From contig NZ_CP036267.1 in assembly GCF_007744255.1 (NCBI RefSeq), positions 5,964,001 through 6,028,000 on the forward strand: DNA of 64,000 bases. The letters are read 5' to 3'. The notes under the pieces were generated by a model. It made no database searches, had not been told where the DNA came from, and saw only the letters and a list, made by a program, of their open reading frames with translations. The stretch is from Thalassoglobus polymorphus (GTDB taxonomy: Bacteria; Planctomycetota; Planctomycetia; Planctomycetales; Planctomycetaceae). This document shows positions 10,363-20,457 of this stretch, piece by piece. The number at the start of each line of letters is the position of its first letter. Positions within the stretch are counted from its first letter, which is position 1. Position numbers and translations under genes: made by a program.

Positions 10363-10923
10363 TTACTCGAAATGCCTGAATTCGTCTCCGTACCAATCAT
10401 TGGCGTTTCCCCAGTTCATGTCATATTCACCGGCTTCAACATAGCGATGAAATGAAGACCATTCCCATTCCCAATCTCGATCTCGAACGCGTGATACGAG
10501 TTGATGCTTGAGGGGATTCACATGGATGTAGTCAACGCAGCGCTTCAGATCCGATTCATCTTTGCATGTATGCTCGAAGAAGCGTTTTTGCCAGACACCT
10601 CGCTCTCCCTTGCTTTTTCTACTGGCTGATTTCCATTGCTCATTCCCTCCGGCTTTCAGCCACTTCTTTGTGAATGTTGCTTTGATTCGCCTCCAGCGAG
10701 TCGAATAGTCCGTCTCTCCAGATGGGAGTTTCCAGACCGCATGAAGATGATCGGGTAGAAGGATAAACGCGACATTTTCAAATGGCAAATCATCCCGCAC
10801 TTCTTTAATTGCTTCATTCAGACATCTCCTTCCGAGATCAGTCGTCAAAATCGGTGCTCGACGATTCGTGACAACCGTAAAGAAATAGACTTGTCCGATT
10901 TTCGACCGACGAAAATTCGACAT
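10363..10923 (-). CDS. REP-associated tyrosine transposase (RAYT, Y1/IS200-like)
   Basis: A 186-residue protein counted from the ATG at 10923 (MSNFRRSKIGQVYFFTVVTN); a longer frame starting at 11013 reads through the flanking repeat and is unlikely. The HUH metal-binding motif is HLH at residues 59-61 (LLPDHLHAVW). The catalytic Tyr is probably Tyr132 in RCVDYIHVNPLKH. Such enzymes are domesticated single-strand transposases that process palindromic REP sequences rather than moving themselves as an IS. Matching inverted repeats flank this gene on both sides. All visible motifs are intact, so it may be active. Confidence 0.88.
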   Translation of the reverse strand: MSNFRRSKIGQVYFFTVVTNRRAPILTTDLGRRCLNEAIKEVRDDLPFENVAFILLPDHLHAVWKLPSGETDYSTRWRRIKATFTKKWLKAGGNEQWKSASRKSKGERGVWQKRFFEHTCKDESDLKRCVDYIHVNPLKHQLVSRVRDRDWEWEWSSFHRYVEAGEYDMNWGNANDWYGDEFRHFE

Positions 10924-10939
10924 GAATTTCAAGGCTTCC

Positions 10940-11045
10940 AATGTTGGGTTACGCGAATTCCTACTGCAATCCAAACAACATCCCGGTTCCACCACAATGT
11001 TGCATAGGATCACTTTCTGTCATTCGCTTCACCCAACCTACGATT
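10940..11045. repeat. Right REP-like repeat flanking RAYT
   Basis: Holds GTTGGGTTACGCGAAT (about 10943) and TTCGCTTCACCCAACCTACG (about 11022). These are inverted counterparts of the blocks at 10331 and 10240 on the other side of the transposase gene. Confidence 0.7.
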
Positions 11046-11104
11046 ACTTTCATTTCTGAGGACGGAGCCTCAAACCGCTGAAGTGAAAGTCGACGATTGC
11101 GGGA

Positions 11105-12418
11105 CTACAGGTATTCGTTAATCAGGTTTTCGATCCATTCCTGTCGACCGGAAGTGTTGGGGGCTGCTTCACCTTTTTCGAGCATGTAGGCTTCGAGGTC
11201 AGCGAAGGTCGCTGTGCCGGATTCCACTTTGGCTCCGATGCCTTCGTCGAAACTGGAATAGCGGTCTTTGACGAAGTCGTTAAGAACGCCATCAGCTCGA
11301 ATCGCCGCCGCAATTTTTGCTCCACGTGCGAATGTATCCATGCCGCCGATGTGTGCGTAGAACAAGTCAATCGGATCGAAACTTTCACGCCGAACTTTGG
11401 CGTCAAAGTTTGTTCCACCAGAACCGAGCCCACCTTGCTCCAGCAGGACCATCATGATTTGAGTGGTCATGTAAATGTCGGTCGGGAATTGATCGGTATC
11501 CCATCCAAGCAGAAGATCGCCTGTGTTGGCGTCGATTGACCCGAGTGCATCATGAATCCGAGCATACTCGAGTTCGTGCATCATCGTATGTCCCGCCAAT
11601 GTCGCGTGGTTTGTCTCGATGTTCAGCTTCACGATCCCGTCGAGTCCGTTTCGCCCGATGAAGTTCAGGCATGCGGCTGCGTCGAAGTCGTATTGATGCT
11701 TGGTCGGCTCCTTCGGCTTTGGTTCGAAGAGGAACTGCCCGTCAAAGCCGATTGACTTCGCGTGATCGTGAGCCATGTGCATGAACCTGGCAAGGTGATC
11801 CAGTTCACGATTCATGTCAGTGTTGTAAAGGTTCATGTAACCTTCTCGGCCACCCCAGAAGACGTAGTTTTCACCACCCAGAGAGTGCGTGACTTCGATT
11901 GCCTTCTTCACCTGAGCAGCTGCGTAAGCGTAGACATCTGCATTACAACTTGTCGCTGCTCCGTGTAGATATCGAGGATGGCTGAAGAGGTTGGCTGTCC
12001 CCCAGAGAAGTTGAATCCCGGTCTCTGCCTGCTTCTCTTTCAGCTTGCTGGCGATGGTGTCAAAGATCTTGTTCGATTCTTTGAGACTTGAGCCTTCGGG
12101 GGAAACATCGCGATCGTGGAAACAGTAGTAGGGAGCTCCCAGCTTCGAAATAAACTCAAATGCGACATCAACCCGTTTGAGTGCATTCTCAACTGAATCG
12201 GTCCCGTCGTCCCAGGGCCGGCTCAGTGTCGGAGCTCCGAAGGGATCGCTTCCTGTTCCACGAAATGTGTGCCAATAGCAGACGCTGAAGCGGAGTAAGT
12301 CCCGCATCGTTTGGCCTTCGATGACCTCTTCTGGATTGTAGTGCTTATAGGCCAGCGGATTCTTGCTGCCAGGGCCTTCAAATTTGATTTCAGGAACGTC
12401 TGGGAAGTACTCGGCCAT
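11105..12418 (-). CDS. xylA: Xylose isomerase
   Basis: 437 residues, the normal length for the class II enzyme that interconverts D-xylose and D-xylulose in the cytoplasm. Visible signatures include [10 protein letters not shown] near 105, FWGGREGY near 190, the metal-ligand segment [14 protein letters not shown] near 235 and [14 protein letters not shown], and [16 protein letters not shown] near 340. The ATG at 12418 is preceded by GATTCCTCCG. There is no xylulokinase or sugar transporter nearby, so the gene is solitary. Identity is secure by motif content; physiological substrate range is not readable. Confidence 0.96.
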   Translation of the reverse strand: MAEYFPDVPEIKFEGPGSKNPLAYKHYNPEEVIEGQTMRDLLRFSVCYWHTFRGTGSDPFGAPTLSRPWDDGTDSVENALKRVDVAFEFISKLGAPYYCFHDRDVSPEGSSLKESNKIFDTIASKLKEKQAETGIQLLWGTANLFSHPRYLHGAATSCNADVYAYAAAQVKKAIEVTHSLGGENYVFWGGREGYMNLYNTDMNRELDHLARFMHMAHDHAKSIGFDGQFLFEPKPKEPTKHQYDFDAAACLNFIGRNGLDGIVKLNIETNHATLAGHTMMHELEYARIHDALGSIDANTGDLLLGWDTDQFPTDIYMTTQIMMVLLEQGGLGSGGTNFDAKVRRESFDPIDLFYAHIGGMDTFARGAKIAAAIRADGVLNDFVKDRYSSFDEGIGAKVESGTATFADLEAYMLEKGEAAPNTSGRQEWIENLINEYL

Positions 12419-12689
12419 CGGAGGAATCTCGCTCGAAAGAATGCAATTCTTGAATTGACAGATACGGATCTGTGAAGAGATGGAGTCTAGCCGAACCTGA
12501 AATGAGAAAAAAGCAAGTCGTTTCTCAGCGATGAAGAACGAGTCTCTCAGAGAGAGAGGGGGGACATTTTAACACCCAGCAATGAGAAGTAACTCGTTTG
12601 TACAGGGCAAACCTGATATTCGAGGTTGCCTTCGACCATCTGGCATGGGAAAATAGGAGTAGTTCTCTCAAACTCTGAGGTGCGATTTC

Positions 12690-12878
12690 ATGATCGACTG
12701 GCAGACAATCTGTGCATTACTCGTCGTTGCTGTGGCATTGATCCACATTGCAAGGATGACGATTGCATTCCTGAGAGGTGTCAGGACGTCATCATCCTGC
12801 GGCAGTTGCTCATCCTGTCCAAGCAATTCAGCACCAGCAGCGAATTTTGTTGAATTCGAAATCTCAACAAAGCCTTAA
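12690..12878 (+). CDS. Small Cys-rich membrane protein
   Basis: A 62-residue protein with one N-terminal membrane helix (ICALLVVAVALIHIARMTIAFL) followed by a short Cys cluster, SSCGSCSSC, and a polar tail. The arrangement resembles FeoB-associated Cys-rich membrane proteins, which are of uncertain function; there is no feoB here. The ATG at 12690 is preceded by GAGGTGC. It sits between the divergent xylA gene and the convergent DUF1501 gene. The ORF is small, so being real rests on the coherent helix plus Cys pattern and the ribosome binding site. Confidence 0.55.
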   Translation: MIDWQTICALLVVAVALIHIARMTIAFLRGVRTSSSCGSCSSCPSNSAPAANFVEFEISTKP

Positions 12879-12905
12879 TCGAACGAACTGCTTGTTCGAA
12901 GTTGT

Positions 12906-14357
12906 TTACGCCAGAATTTCTTTGACCGGGTGTTGTTCTTCGACTCCGGTGAGGCGGACGTTGAGGCCTTGGTGCCTGTAGCTGAGACGGCGATGATCGA
13001 TCCCGAGAGTGTGCAGGATTGTGGCGTTCAAGTCGTGAATATGGACAGGGTCTTTGGTGATGTTGTAGCTGAAGTCGTCGGTTTCACCATGTACAACGCC
13101 ACCTTTAATTCCACCGCCAGCCATCCAGACAGAGAAGCAGCGGGGATGATGGTCGCGTCCGTAATTCTCGCGAGTCAGCTTACCTTGGGAGTAAACTGTA
13201 CGTCCGAATTCGCCGCCGAAGACGACGAGCGTATCATCGAGCATGCCTCGCTCTTTGAGGTCTTGAATCAGTGCCCAGGCAGGTTGGTCAACATCACCGC
13301 ATTGTTTCGGTAAGTCCCCACTGATGTTGCCATGTTGATCCCAACCACGATGGAAGATTTGTACAAACCGAACATTTCGCTCAGCCATTCTTCGAGCGAG
13401 TAAACAGCTGGCTGCAAACGAACCTGGCTTCGAGACGGCATCTCCATACCTTTCGAGCGTCGCTTTCGTTTCGCCAGATGTATCGATGAGTTCGGGAACT
13501 GAAGATTGCATGCGGAAAGCCATCTCAGCCTGTTCGATGCGCGTGCGAGTTTCAGGATCACCGATCTGTTCAAATGTCCGTTCATTGAACTGCTCAAGTC
13601 GATCCAGCATCCGTCGGCGCAACTCCATGCTCACTCCCGGAGGGTTTGAGAGGAACAGAACGGGATCTCCTCCAGAGCGAAGTGCGACACCTTGATATCG
13701 ACTTGGCAGGAACCCTGATCCCCAGAGTCGATTGTAAAGTGCCTGAGCCTGTTGACGTCCCGACCAGGAAGGTGTCATCACCACAAATGATGGGAGGTCT
13801 TCGTTAATAGAACCGAGCCCGTAACTGAGCCAGGCTCCCAGACTGGCTCGTCCCGGTAATTGATTCCCGGTGCAAATGTATGTGATTGCCGGGTCATGAT
13901 TGATCGCTTCTGTGTGAACAGATCTCACAATCGCTATGTCGTCGACCATCTTCGCTGTGTGCGGAATGAGTTCGCTGAGCCAGGTTCCGTTTTCACCGTA
14001 CTGTTGAAACTTGTATTTCGACGGAGCAATCGGAAATCGCGTTTGGCCAGAGGTCATCGTTGTCAGGCGTTGGCCATTACGAACCGATTCCGGTAAGTCA
14101 GTGTCGAAGAGTTCATTCAGCTTCGGTTTGTAGTCGAACATGTCGATTTGACTGGGAGCCCCCGCCGCGAAGAGGTAGATCGCTCGCTTTGCCTTCGGGG
14201 CAAAGTGCGGAATTTCTGGAAGTCCTGGATTGCCGGACGCTTCCACTGATGTGTTGGGCATTAGCGAAGCCAGAGCTGCCGTTCCCAGTCCGAGACCAGT
14301 TTGTCCAAAGAAATGACGTCGAGTCAGCTGTTGAAAATGCTTTTCAGCGGGGTGCAT
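12906..14357 (-). CDS. DUF1501 family protein, Tat-exported
   Basis: 483 residues. The N-terminus has a twin-arginine signal ([20 protein letters not shown]). The body has the DUF1501 pattern: [25 protein letters not shown] near 55, [19 protein letters not shown] near 150, [11 protein letters not shown] near 345 and [12 protein letters not shown] near 395. The family belongs to the alkaline-phosphatase/sulfatase-like superfamily, is greatly expanded in planctomycetes and usually sits beside a DUF1549/DUF1553 cytochrome-type gene; no such partner lies here. The biochemical role is not established. The start is well placed because the Tat signal begins near residue 10. Confidence 0.9.
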   Translation of the reverse strand: MHPAEKHFQQLTRRHFFGQTGLGLGTAALASLMPNTSVEASGNPGLPEIPHFAPKAKRAIYLFAAGAPSQIDMFDYKPKLNELFDTDLPESVRNGQRLTTMTSGQTRFPIAPSKYKFQQYGENGTWLSELIPHTAKMVDDIAIVRSVHTEAINHDPAITYICTGNQLPGRASLGAWLSYGLGSINEDLPSFVVMTPSWSGRQQAQALYNRLWGSGFLPSRYQGVALRSGGDPVLFLSNPPGVSMELRRRMLDRLEQFNERTFEQIGDPETRTRIEQAEMAFRMQSSVPELIDTSGETKATLERYGDAVSKPGSFAASCLLARRMAERNVRFVQIFHRGWDQHGNISGDLPKQCGDVDQPAWALIQDLKERGMLDDTLVVFGGEFGRTVYSQGKLTRENYGRDHHPRCFSVWMAGGGIKGGVVHGETDDFSYNITKDPVHIHDLNATILHTLGIDHRRLSYRHQGLNVRLTGVEEQHPVKEILA

Positions 14358-14943
14358 GGCGTGTCATCCGTCGTAGTGAGGACGCGGTGGGATGCAGATC
14401 CTGAAACAACGAGAATCGGCATGGTGTGTCGCTTCATGAGAAGAAGTCGACCTTCTTAAGTGTAGGCTCGAAAGGAAGGGCTGAAAAGAGCATCGCAGCG
14501 TCTGGTGAGTTTGTCCGCTTGTGGTTGCATTCGCATGATAGTGGTCCAAGCTGAACTTGGAGCCCTCTTTCCCTCGGTAGGAATTGCTCGATTGTCCGGT
14601 CGTGCCTCAGTCGTAAGGCGATGGTAGCACCGGAGATGTGTGCAAACGATGCGTGTAAACATTGTAATCAACTGGTGCATTTTGAGGACTTATATCGAGA
14701 GCATGCACATTCTGTTTGTGAGGGTTTCTCTTGGGGCGTGATAGATTTATCCGGTTGTGCGAGGAGTTTGCAAGACGATACAATTCCTGGATCAAACTCC
14801 ACGGTAGACTTCACGCCCTGCCCTGCGACGAGCAATCTATGAAGTCATAAAAGTTATCTTCATGACTGCGGAGAAATTGATTGAGTAGTCCATTTGAGAA
14901 AGATGGCAGAGTTCCCCGGGTGCGAATTCAATCAGGATGAATC
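14358..14943. other. Intergenic region without recognisable features
   Basis: 586 bp upstream of both the DUF1501 gene (minus) and a zinc-ribbon gene (plus). Short frames on both strands show no domain, signal peptide or ribosome site. No repeat family member is seen. Confidence 0.45.
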
Positions 14944-15267
14944 ATGCGTGCATGTCAACATTGTGCTGCTCCGATTCCGACCTCAGCAAAAAAATGTTCG
15001 GAGTGTGGTCACGATCAGCAGGCAACAGTTGGCGGCGAGAGCGCGCTGAGCTTTCCAGAGTTGCAGTCTGTCATTGAAGACAACTCTCAACGCGATCAGT
15101 CGATTGCCCGGTTTTCTCTCTTCAGCCTGGTTGGCGGAGCGGTTTTGATTTCGCTCATCTCAGGGATTTCCGTGGGTAGTTTTGTATTGGGAGCATCTGC
15201 TTTCTTTGTCGCACTGCTGGCGCTCTTCATTCTTTTTCAGGTCATCGGCATCGATGTCAGCGTGTGA
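14944..15267 (+). CDS. Small zinc-ribbon membrane protein
   Basis: A 107-residue protein. The first 22 residues form a zinc ribbon of the zinc-ribbon_2 kind, CQHCAAPIPTSAKKCSECGH, with two CxxC pairs. Residues about 60-104 form two membrane segments (FSLVGGAVLISLISGISVGS and FVLGASAFFVALLALFILFQ). Such proteins are common and uncharacterised; the cytoplasmic ribbon may mediate binding to a partner. ATG at 14944. Neighbours give no hint. Confidence 0.75.
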   Translation: MRACQHCAAPIPTSAKKCSECGHDQQATVGGESALSFPELQSVIEDNSQRDQSIARFSLFSLVGGAVLISLISGISVGSFVLGASAFFVALLALFILFQVIGIDVSV

Positions 15268-15359
15268 CTGCGGACTCATTCTGAACAGGTGAGTCTGGCA
15301 CCAATGCAGGGTGCATTGCAACGTGTCATTCCCTGAGTGATTCAGGAACCAGCTTCAGG

Positions 15360-16400
15360 TTACCTGACTGATTCTAAACATTCTCGAAAGACCTGGATTG
15401 CGCGATCGACATGGTCTTCGTTGATGTCGAGATGTGTGCAAGCGCGGAGTCGCTGTGAGCCTCCTACTGAGAAGAGTTTGACTCCATTTTCAGCAGCTCG
15501 TTTTTCCAGATCCGCAGCGGTTCCCCATTCAGGATTCACTTCAAAGTAGACGAGGTTCGTTTCAACTGCGTCGAGATCGATGTTCACATTGGGAATCTCA
15601 GCGAGACCCGCTGCCAGGCGTTTTGCGTTTTGATGATCCTCAGCCAATCGGTCAACATGATTGTCGAGTGCGTAGAGTCCCGATGCTGCGAGGATTCCAG
15701 CTTGTCGCAACGCTCCTCCCATCAGTTTTCTTGCACGTCGTGCGCGAGCGATCGTTTTCTGATCTCCAACTAAGATTGCTCCCATTGGACAGCCGAGGCC
15801 TTTAGAGAAGCAGACGGAAACGGTGTCGAACTGTTTCGCAATATCTGCAACAGAGTAGCCTCGCACCGCGCAGGCGTTGAAAATTCTTGCTCCGTCGAGA
15901 TGAGTTCGCAAATCGTTGGTGTGTGCCCAGTTGCAAACCCGCTGCAGCTGCGTCAGAGAATAGGTTCGCCCTCCTGCGATGTTTGTGGAATTCTCAAGGC
16001 AAAGTAGAGTTGTCGTCGCGTAGTGATCGTCGCCTCTGCGGATTTGTCCTTGAAGATGCTCCACATCAAGACGGCCACATTCTCCCGGAATGCATCGAGT
16101 TGTGACTCCACTTATTACGGCTGGGGCACCACTTTCGTAGATGCCGATATGCCCAGTCGTCTCGATCAGTAATTCGTCACCGCGTTCACAATTGGCCCAG
16201 ATCGCCATTTGGTTCGCTTGTGTCGCAGAGCAGGCGTAAACGGCAGCTTCCTTACCGAACATCTCTGCAACATGGGCTTCGAGCCGGTTGACAGTGGGGT
16301 CTTCACCAACCATGTCGTCGCCGACTTCAGCGGACATCATCGCTTCCCGCATTGCGAGAGTTGGTTTCGTAAACGTGTCGCTGCGAAGTTCAACGAGCAT
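15360..16400 (-). CDS. ltaE: Threonine aldolase family PLP enzyme
   Basis: 346 residues, matching low-specificity L-threonine aldolases, which split threonine or allo-threonine to glycine and acetaldehyde. The N-terminus VELRSDTFTKPTLAMREAM is typical. Aspartate for the cofactor nitrogen is in THLDGARIFNA near 168, and the Schiff-base lysine is Lys200 in SVCFSKGLGCPMGA. Fold type I, cytoplasmic. The divergent Nudix gene upstream and the convergent zinc-ribbon gene give no operon partner. Related PLP lyases of the same group cannot be excluded. Confidence 0.9.
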   Translation of the reverse strand: MLVELRSDTFTKPTLAMREAMMSAEVGDDMVGEDPTVNRLEAHVAEMFGKEAAVYACSATQANQMAIWANCERGDELLIETTGHIGIYESGAPAVISGVTTRCIPGECGRLDVEHLQGQIRRGDDHYATTTLLCLENSTNIAGGRTYSLTQLQRVCNWAHTNDLRTHLDGARIFNACAVRGYSVADIAKQFDTVSVCFSKGLGCPMGAILVGDQKTIARARRARKLMGGALRQAGILAASGLYALDNHVDRLAEDHQNAKRLAAGLAEIPNVNIDLDAVETNLVYFEVNPEWGTAADLEKRAAENGVKLFSVGGSQRLRACTHLDINEDHVDRAIQVFRECLESVR

Positions 16401-16656
16401 AGGAGTTTGGAGAAGTCAAAGGAGAGAGAAACTGCCCACTGCGGACATGCTTGGAGCGAGACACTATAGTTTCCAAGAAGTTCAATGTACAAAGTCGAGG
16501 GAAGCTTCGCCTTAGAATGACGGGAGATCTCTCGCCGAACGTGGCATCCAGTCGGCTGAAAAGGGCATGAAACAATAACCATGGAACATCAACAATGAAG
16601 TGAACTTCCAGAACTGCGGAAGCCACTTTTCCTGAATTCAAACTCCAGATTCGTCT

Positions 16657-17100
16657 ATGACTGAGCCAATTCCTGAACTGAAAGCCTGTGGTATTCTCCT
16701 TCTGCAGGGAGACCCCGTCCAATCGTTCCTCCTGATGAGGCACGTCGATCGCTGGGATCTTCCCAAAGGGCATCTCGATGGAAGTGAAACCGAGATCGAG
16801 TGCGCACTCCGGGAAATGGAAGAGGAAACAGGTCTCTCCAAAAACGACATTCAGATCGATCCGGAGTTCCGATACATGGATCGATACTTTGTCAAAAATA
16901 AACGGACTCGGAATAAGAAAAAACTTAAGGAACTTGTCATCTTCCTCGCACGTGTTGATTCGAAACCAAAGATCGAGGTCACTGAACACGAAGGATTCGA
17001 ATGGTTCGAATGGTCTCCTCCACACGAGATTCAATGGAAAACGATCGATCCACTCCTCGCTCAAGTTGAAAAATTCCTCGAACCAAAGCAAAGCTCTTAA
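16657..17100 (+). CDS. Nudix hydrolase
   Basis: A 147-residue Nudix protein. The Nudix box runs from Gly38 to Leu60 (GHLDGSETEIECALREMEEE then TGL), with the REMEEE core that binds magnesium. The short N-terminus with RHVDRWDLPKG matches the diadenosine-tetraphosphate hydrolase subgroup, which splits dinucleoside polyphosphates or similar nucleotide-linked diphosphates. Length fits that subgroup. Transcribed divergently from the threonine aldolase. The exact substrate cannot be told from sequence. Confidence 0.88.
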   Translation: MTEPIPELKACGILLLQGDPVQSFLLMRHVDRWDLPKGHLDGSETEIECALREMEEETGLSKNDIQIDPEFRYMDRYFVKNKRTRNKKKLKELVIFLARVDSKPKIEVTEHEGFEWFEWSPPHEIQWKTIDPLLAQVEKFLEPKQSS

Positions 17101-17144
17101 ACAATTTCAATGTTTTCCGTTCTCGTTGGAACTCTTCATGATTT

Positions 17145-17248
17145 TAGAGCATCTTTCGAATTGGTTTGCAGGATCTGCCTCGTGGCGAACAGCATTTTTA
17201 TCAGAGAAATGCGTTCTTCACGGGCACACGGTAGAGCAAACTGCTCTA
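17145..17248 (+). repeat. Dispersed repeat family 2, copy a
   Basis: 104 bp, beginning TAGAGCATCTTTCGAATTGG and ending GAGCAAACTGCTCTA. Near-identical copies lie at 27026 and 45325, an interrupted copy at 51664, and partial copies near 21388, 29131 and 61008. The termini are short inverted repeats (TAGAGCA), and the right end holds a small palindrome. Confidence 0.85.
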
Positions 17249-17339
17249 TAAGCAAAACGACTTGGGAAGATGACGCTGTCGAGCGACAAACTTCCACGAC
17301 CTGCGACTTCAATCAACTTATGAATTAAGGATTTCAATC

Positions 17340-18263
17340 ATGAGACTTTGTCGATTTGAGCAGAACAGCGAAGCACATTTTGGTTTCTATACCGAAGATG
17401 CTATTGGACCGCTTTCCAATTTTGTACAGAAATCTGAAAGAGACATTCTGACTGCAGAGTCACTGGTCGATCTTCTTCCCGGTGGAAAGTATTACGACCT
17501 GGTGATTTCGATGGAGTCTCGAGTCAGTGAGGATCTCATTCAGCGAGACGGCTTCAAGCTTGAAGATGTTCAATTACTTGTCCCGATTCCGAATCCTTCG
17601 AAACTGCTGCTGCTCGCGGGGAACTATGCCAAGCATGTTGAAGAGAGTGGTGGCCGGGCTGAAGAGCGTGAGAAGACATTCCCGTACGTGTTCATGAAGC
17701 CACCCTCGACGACTCTCACAAACCCCGGCGACCCTGTTCGCATCCCCGCCTGCTCGCCAGATCAAATTGACTGGGAACTCGAGCTGGGAGTGGTCATCGG
17801 CACGAGATGTTCAGGCGTGACCGAGGAGAAGGCTCTTAACTTTGTGGCGGGATATACAGTCGTGAATGATATCTCGGACCGGGCGTTTCGTCCTAATCCC
17901 CAAAGGGCCGAGCGATCTCGCGATCCTTTTTTCGACTGGTTACACGGAAAATGGCACGACACCTTCTGTCCGATGGGTCCGTGCATTCTCCCCGCTTCTG
18001 ATTTTGAAGACCCACAAAACTTTCAGATGCAACTTCATGTGAACGGGCAGATCGAGCAGGATTCCTCGACGGCAGAGATGGTCTTTCCGGTCGCGGCTGT
18101 CGTTTCTTTTATCTCAAATTTCGTCACTCTTGAGCCAGGTGACATCATTTCCACCGGGACTCCGGCGGGTGTTGGTAAGGCAAAAGGCAGGTTTCTTAAA
18201 GCTGGAGACACTCTGACCGCAAAAATAGAGGGAATAGGGGTCTTGGAGAATCCCGTTGTGTGA
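17340..18263 (+). CDS. Fumarylacetoacetate hydrolase family protein
   Basis: 307 residues. An N-terminal domain of about 80 residues precedes the FAH catalytic domain, which starts near PIPNPSKLLLLAGNYAKHV. Metal ligands are the ExE pair Glu146/Glu148 in IDWELELGVVIG plus an Asp in YTVVNDISDRAF. The end GDIISTGTPAGVG is the usual signature. Members cleave carbon-carbon bonds or hydrate and tautomerise ring-opening products of aromatic degradation, for example 2-hydroxyhepta-diene-dioate isomerase. Neighbours (a repeat and an OmpH gene) give no pathway, so the substrate stays open. Confidence 0.9.
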   Translation: MRLCRFEQNSEAHFGFYTEDAIGPLSNFVQKSERDILTAESLVDLLPGGKYYDLVISMESRVSEDLIQRDGFKLEDVQLLVPIPNPSKLLLLAGNYAKHVEESGGRAEEREKTFPYVFMKPPSTTLTNPGDPVRIPACSPDQIDWELELGVVIGTRCSGVTEEKALNFVAGYTVVNDISDRAFRPNPQRAERSRDPFFDWLHGKWHDTFCPMGPCILPASDFEDPQNFQMQLHVNGQIEQDSSTAEMVFPVAAVVSFISNFVTLEPGDIISTGTPAGVGKAKGRFLKAGDTLTAKIEGIGVLENPVV

Positions 18264-18488
18264 CTTGTCGCAGTTTTTGCCGATTTTACAAGGCCTCAAA
18301 ACCAATTGATGACCCTCGCCCAATTCACGTTGACGCAACTGACATCTTCTGCGAGATTTCCAATCCCATCGGGGCGGACTTCGTCCCAATCACACCTCAA
18401 CCTATTAGATTCAAGATTTGGCTGATGGTCCAACCTGTCGTTGATCAACAACCCCGGCCAAACGGAACCGCAAAGGAGTGCAGTGACC

Positions 18489-19094
18489 GTGAAGAAACCT
18501 AGCCTGTGGATGACCGCATTTGTGGCCGCTGGATTGCTTGTTGCAGTCAACACAGCGTCCGCCCAGAATCAGCCTTCGGCCGCACATCAGGTCGGCCTGA
18601 TTGATATGGCACACATTTTCAAGAACTACGAAAAGTTCAAAGCTGAAACCCAGGGACTTCAAGCGGCAGCTGAACAAGCTGAGCAAAAAGCTCAGGACAT
18701 GGTTGCACAAATGAAGTCTGTTCAAGGACAGATGCAAGGACTGACAGCAAACAGCCCTGACTACAACGCAAAAGAAGCTCAGTTGATCGAACTTCAAACC
18801 AAACTTCAGGCTTTCCAACAAGTCGAACGTCGCGATATCGTTCGTAAGCAAGCTGAAGTTTACAAAAAGATCTATGTCGAAGTTCAAGACGCTGTTTCAA
18901 TGTACGCCAAGCACTACGAGTACACATTGATCATGCGATTCAATCGTGAAGACGTCGCAGCTGCTGGCGATCCTCAGAAAATCATCCAGGGCATGAACCG
19001 ACAAGTTGTCTGGCATCGCCCACAAGACGATCTGACCGATCCGATCCTTCAGTACCTGAACGATCAATACAACAAAACAGCAAGTGCTCGTTAA
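18489..19094 (+). CDS. OmpH/Skp-family periplasmic chaperone
   Basis: The GTG at 18489 has AGGAG ten bases upstream and begins directly with an Sec signal peptide (KKPSLWMTAFVAAGLLVAV, cleavage after TASAQ). A longer frame beginning at 18441 would put 16 polar residues ahead of it. The mature part starts with VGLIDMAHIFKNYEKFK, the family signature, followed by a long coiled coil (about residues 45-135) rich in Q, A and E. Skp binds unfolded outer-membrane proteins in the periplasm. The usual neighbours bamA and lpxD are absent. A C-terminal segment of about 60 residues (REDVAAAGDPQKIIQGMNRQ) is longer than in E. coli. Confidence 0.85.
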   Translation: MKKPSLWMTAFVAAGLLVAVNTASAQNQPSAAHQVGLIDMAHIFKNYEKFKAETQGLQAAAEQAEQKAQDMVAQMKSVQGQMQGLTANSPDYNAKEAQLIELQTKLQAFQQVERRDIVRKQAEVYKKIYVEVQDAVSMYAKHYEYTLIMRFNREDVAAAGDPQKIIQGMNRQVVWHRPQDDLTDPILQYLNDQYNKTASAR

Positions 19095-19301
19095 GACCCA
19101 ACAGTCTGCGAGACGCAAACAGCACTTCTGAAATTACTGTGACCCATCGGGAAACAATCACTTTTCAGATTTTGTGAGAGCGAATCAGCGAGAGCAATCC
19201 CAATCCTTGTCTTTCAGTTCTGCCTCACGGCGAACGACCTCTGAAGTCATGATGATCTTCACAGGTACGGCAAGTTTTGGGACTGGTTCTGAAAGACCAA
19301 G

Positions 19302-19332
19302 CAGGCGAGTTTTATTAAGCTCGTCTGTTTTT
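19302..19332 (+). terminator. Candidate rho-independent terminator after ompH
   Basis: CAGGCGAG pairs with CTCGTCTG (one G-T pair) around a 10-base loop and is followed by TTTTTT. It lies about 210 bp after the OmpH stop, in a 401 bp convergent gap that otherwise holds only a tandem duplication. Confidence 0.5.
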
Positions 19333-19437
19333 ATGCGCGCAGCTGCTATTTGTTGAAATTTCGTTTTGATGAATCGGACCGATTGTTCTCGTCAGCTCTC
19401 GAACAACGTTTTCATCACGCGTTTCACCATTGTCGTA

Positions 19438-19469
19438 CAGAGTGAAGTCAGTTCAGAGTGAAGTCAGTA
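19438..19469. repeat. 16 bp tandem duplication
   Basis: CAGAGTGAAGTCAGT occurs twice in direct succession, separated by one base. It sits between the convergent OmpH and HNH genes. Confidence 0.7.
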
Positions 19470-19495
19470 CGAAGTGGCGATCAAAATCGGGCACA

Positions 19496-20182
19496 TCACT
19501 CTGAGACTTGTGGAATGAAGTGCTTCCAGCTTTCGTATTTCGGCTGCATCAACTGGCGATTCAAAAGTGGGCTGCGTTTGGGCTTCGACGGTTTTTGAAG
19601 CAACGGCATCCCGGCCTCTTGTGGAGTTCGCCCTCCCTTGCTGACGTTGCAATCCAGGCAGGCACAAACGATGTTCTCCCACGTATCCGGACCGCCACGA
19701 CTCTTTGGCATGACGTGATCCAGACTCAATCGTGGTGAACTGTATCGGTTGCCACAATACTGGCAGCGATGGCCGTCTCGCAGGAAGATATTCCGACGAT
19801 TGAACTTAACTGTGTTCTTCGGCAAACGATCGTAGGTGCTCAGGCGAATGACACGTGGGACCTGAATCTCGAAATTGACTGCGCGAATCCAATCTTCGTG
19901 ATCTTTGCGTTCGCCCAGGTCGAGTTTCAGTTCGCAGTATTCTCTCCAGCCATCAAAGTCATAGGTCAGAAAACGACCGTTCTCAACATGAATGACTTCC
20001 GCGAGTTCTTTGAAGATCAAGCAGAATGCGCGGCGGACGGAGATGACATGCACCGCCATATAGTTACGGTTGAGTGCCAAGACCGCAGCCTGCATCGCTG
20101 GAGGAGAGCCAAATCTGTGTGAGTTGGCTGCATCTCTCGCGGTGGAAGTGGAGGCAGATTTGTGACGCGCCTGGCTGACCAT
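19496..20182 (-). CDS. HNH endonuclease family protein
   Basis: 228 residues. An N-terminal domain (AAVLALNRNYMAVHVISVRR, then ARAFCLIFKE-like helices) precedes an HNH nuclease domain at about 130-185. The zinc-binding pairs are CQYC and CLDC, and the active-site region is LSLDHVMPKSRGG. Members are widespread solitary genes of uncertain role, annotated simply as HNH endonucleases. The ATG at 20182 gives a polar, low-complexity 29-residue lead; a second ATG at 20095 (MQAAVLALNR) would start at the conserved part and may be the true start. Confidence 0.85.
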   Translation of the reverse strand: MVSQARHKSASTSTARDAANSHRFGSPPAMQAAVLALNRNYMAVHVISVRRAFCLIFKELAEVIHVENGRFLTYDFDGWREYCELKLDLGERKDHEDWIRAVNFEIQVPRVIRLSTYDRLPKNTVKFNRRNIFLRDGHRCQYCGNRYSSPRLSLDHVMPKSRGGPDTWENIVCACLDCNVSKGGRTPQEAGMPLLQKPSKPKRSPLLNRQLMQPKYESWKHFIPQVSE

Positions 20183-20457
20183 GCACGCTCCTTAGCCTGA
20201 ATACGGCTCGACAAAAAAGTCCCTGCTTGTGAAGGACTCTGACCATCCTCTAAAGGCGGATAATTCTACCTGCAGAACGCTCCTCAAGCAACATATTTTT
20301 GATCTCCAGTGGTTGAGTCGGTTTGGAATTCATTAGAATTTACCAAGACCTGAACAGAAAACTTAACAGTTCTCTTCTCCTGACGGTGTCCCCGACAGAG
20401 AACGGAGTGGGACGTCGATCGCCTGACAAATTCAAATCACTCTTTTCGGAGACCGGA

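Noticed and set aside
14456-14842. Overlapping short frames in both directions upstream of the zinc-ribbon gene
   Set aside because: No start signals, domains or composition typical of real genes.
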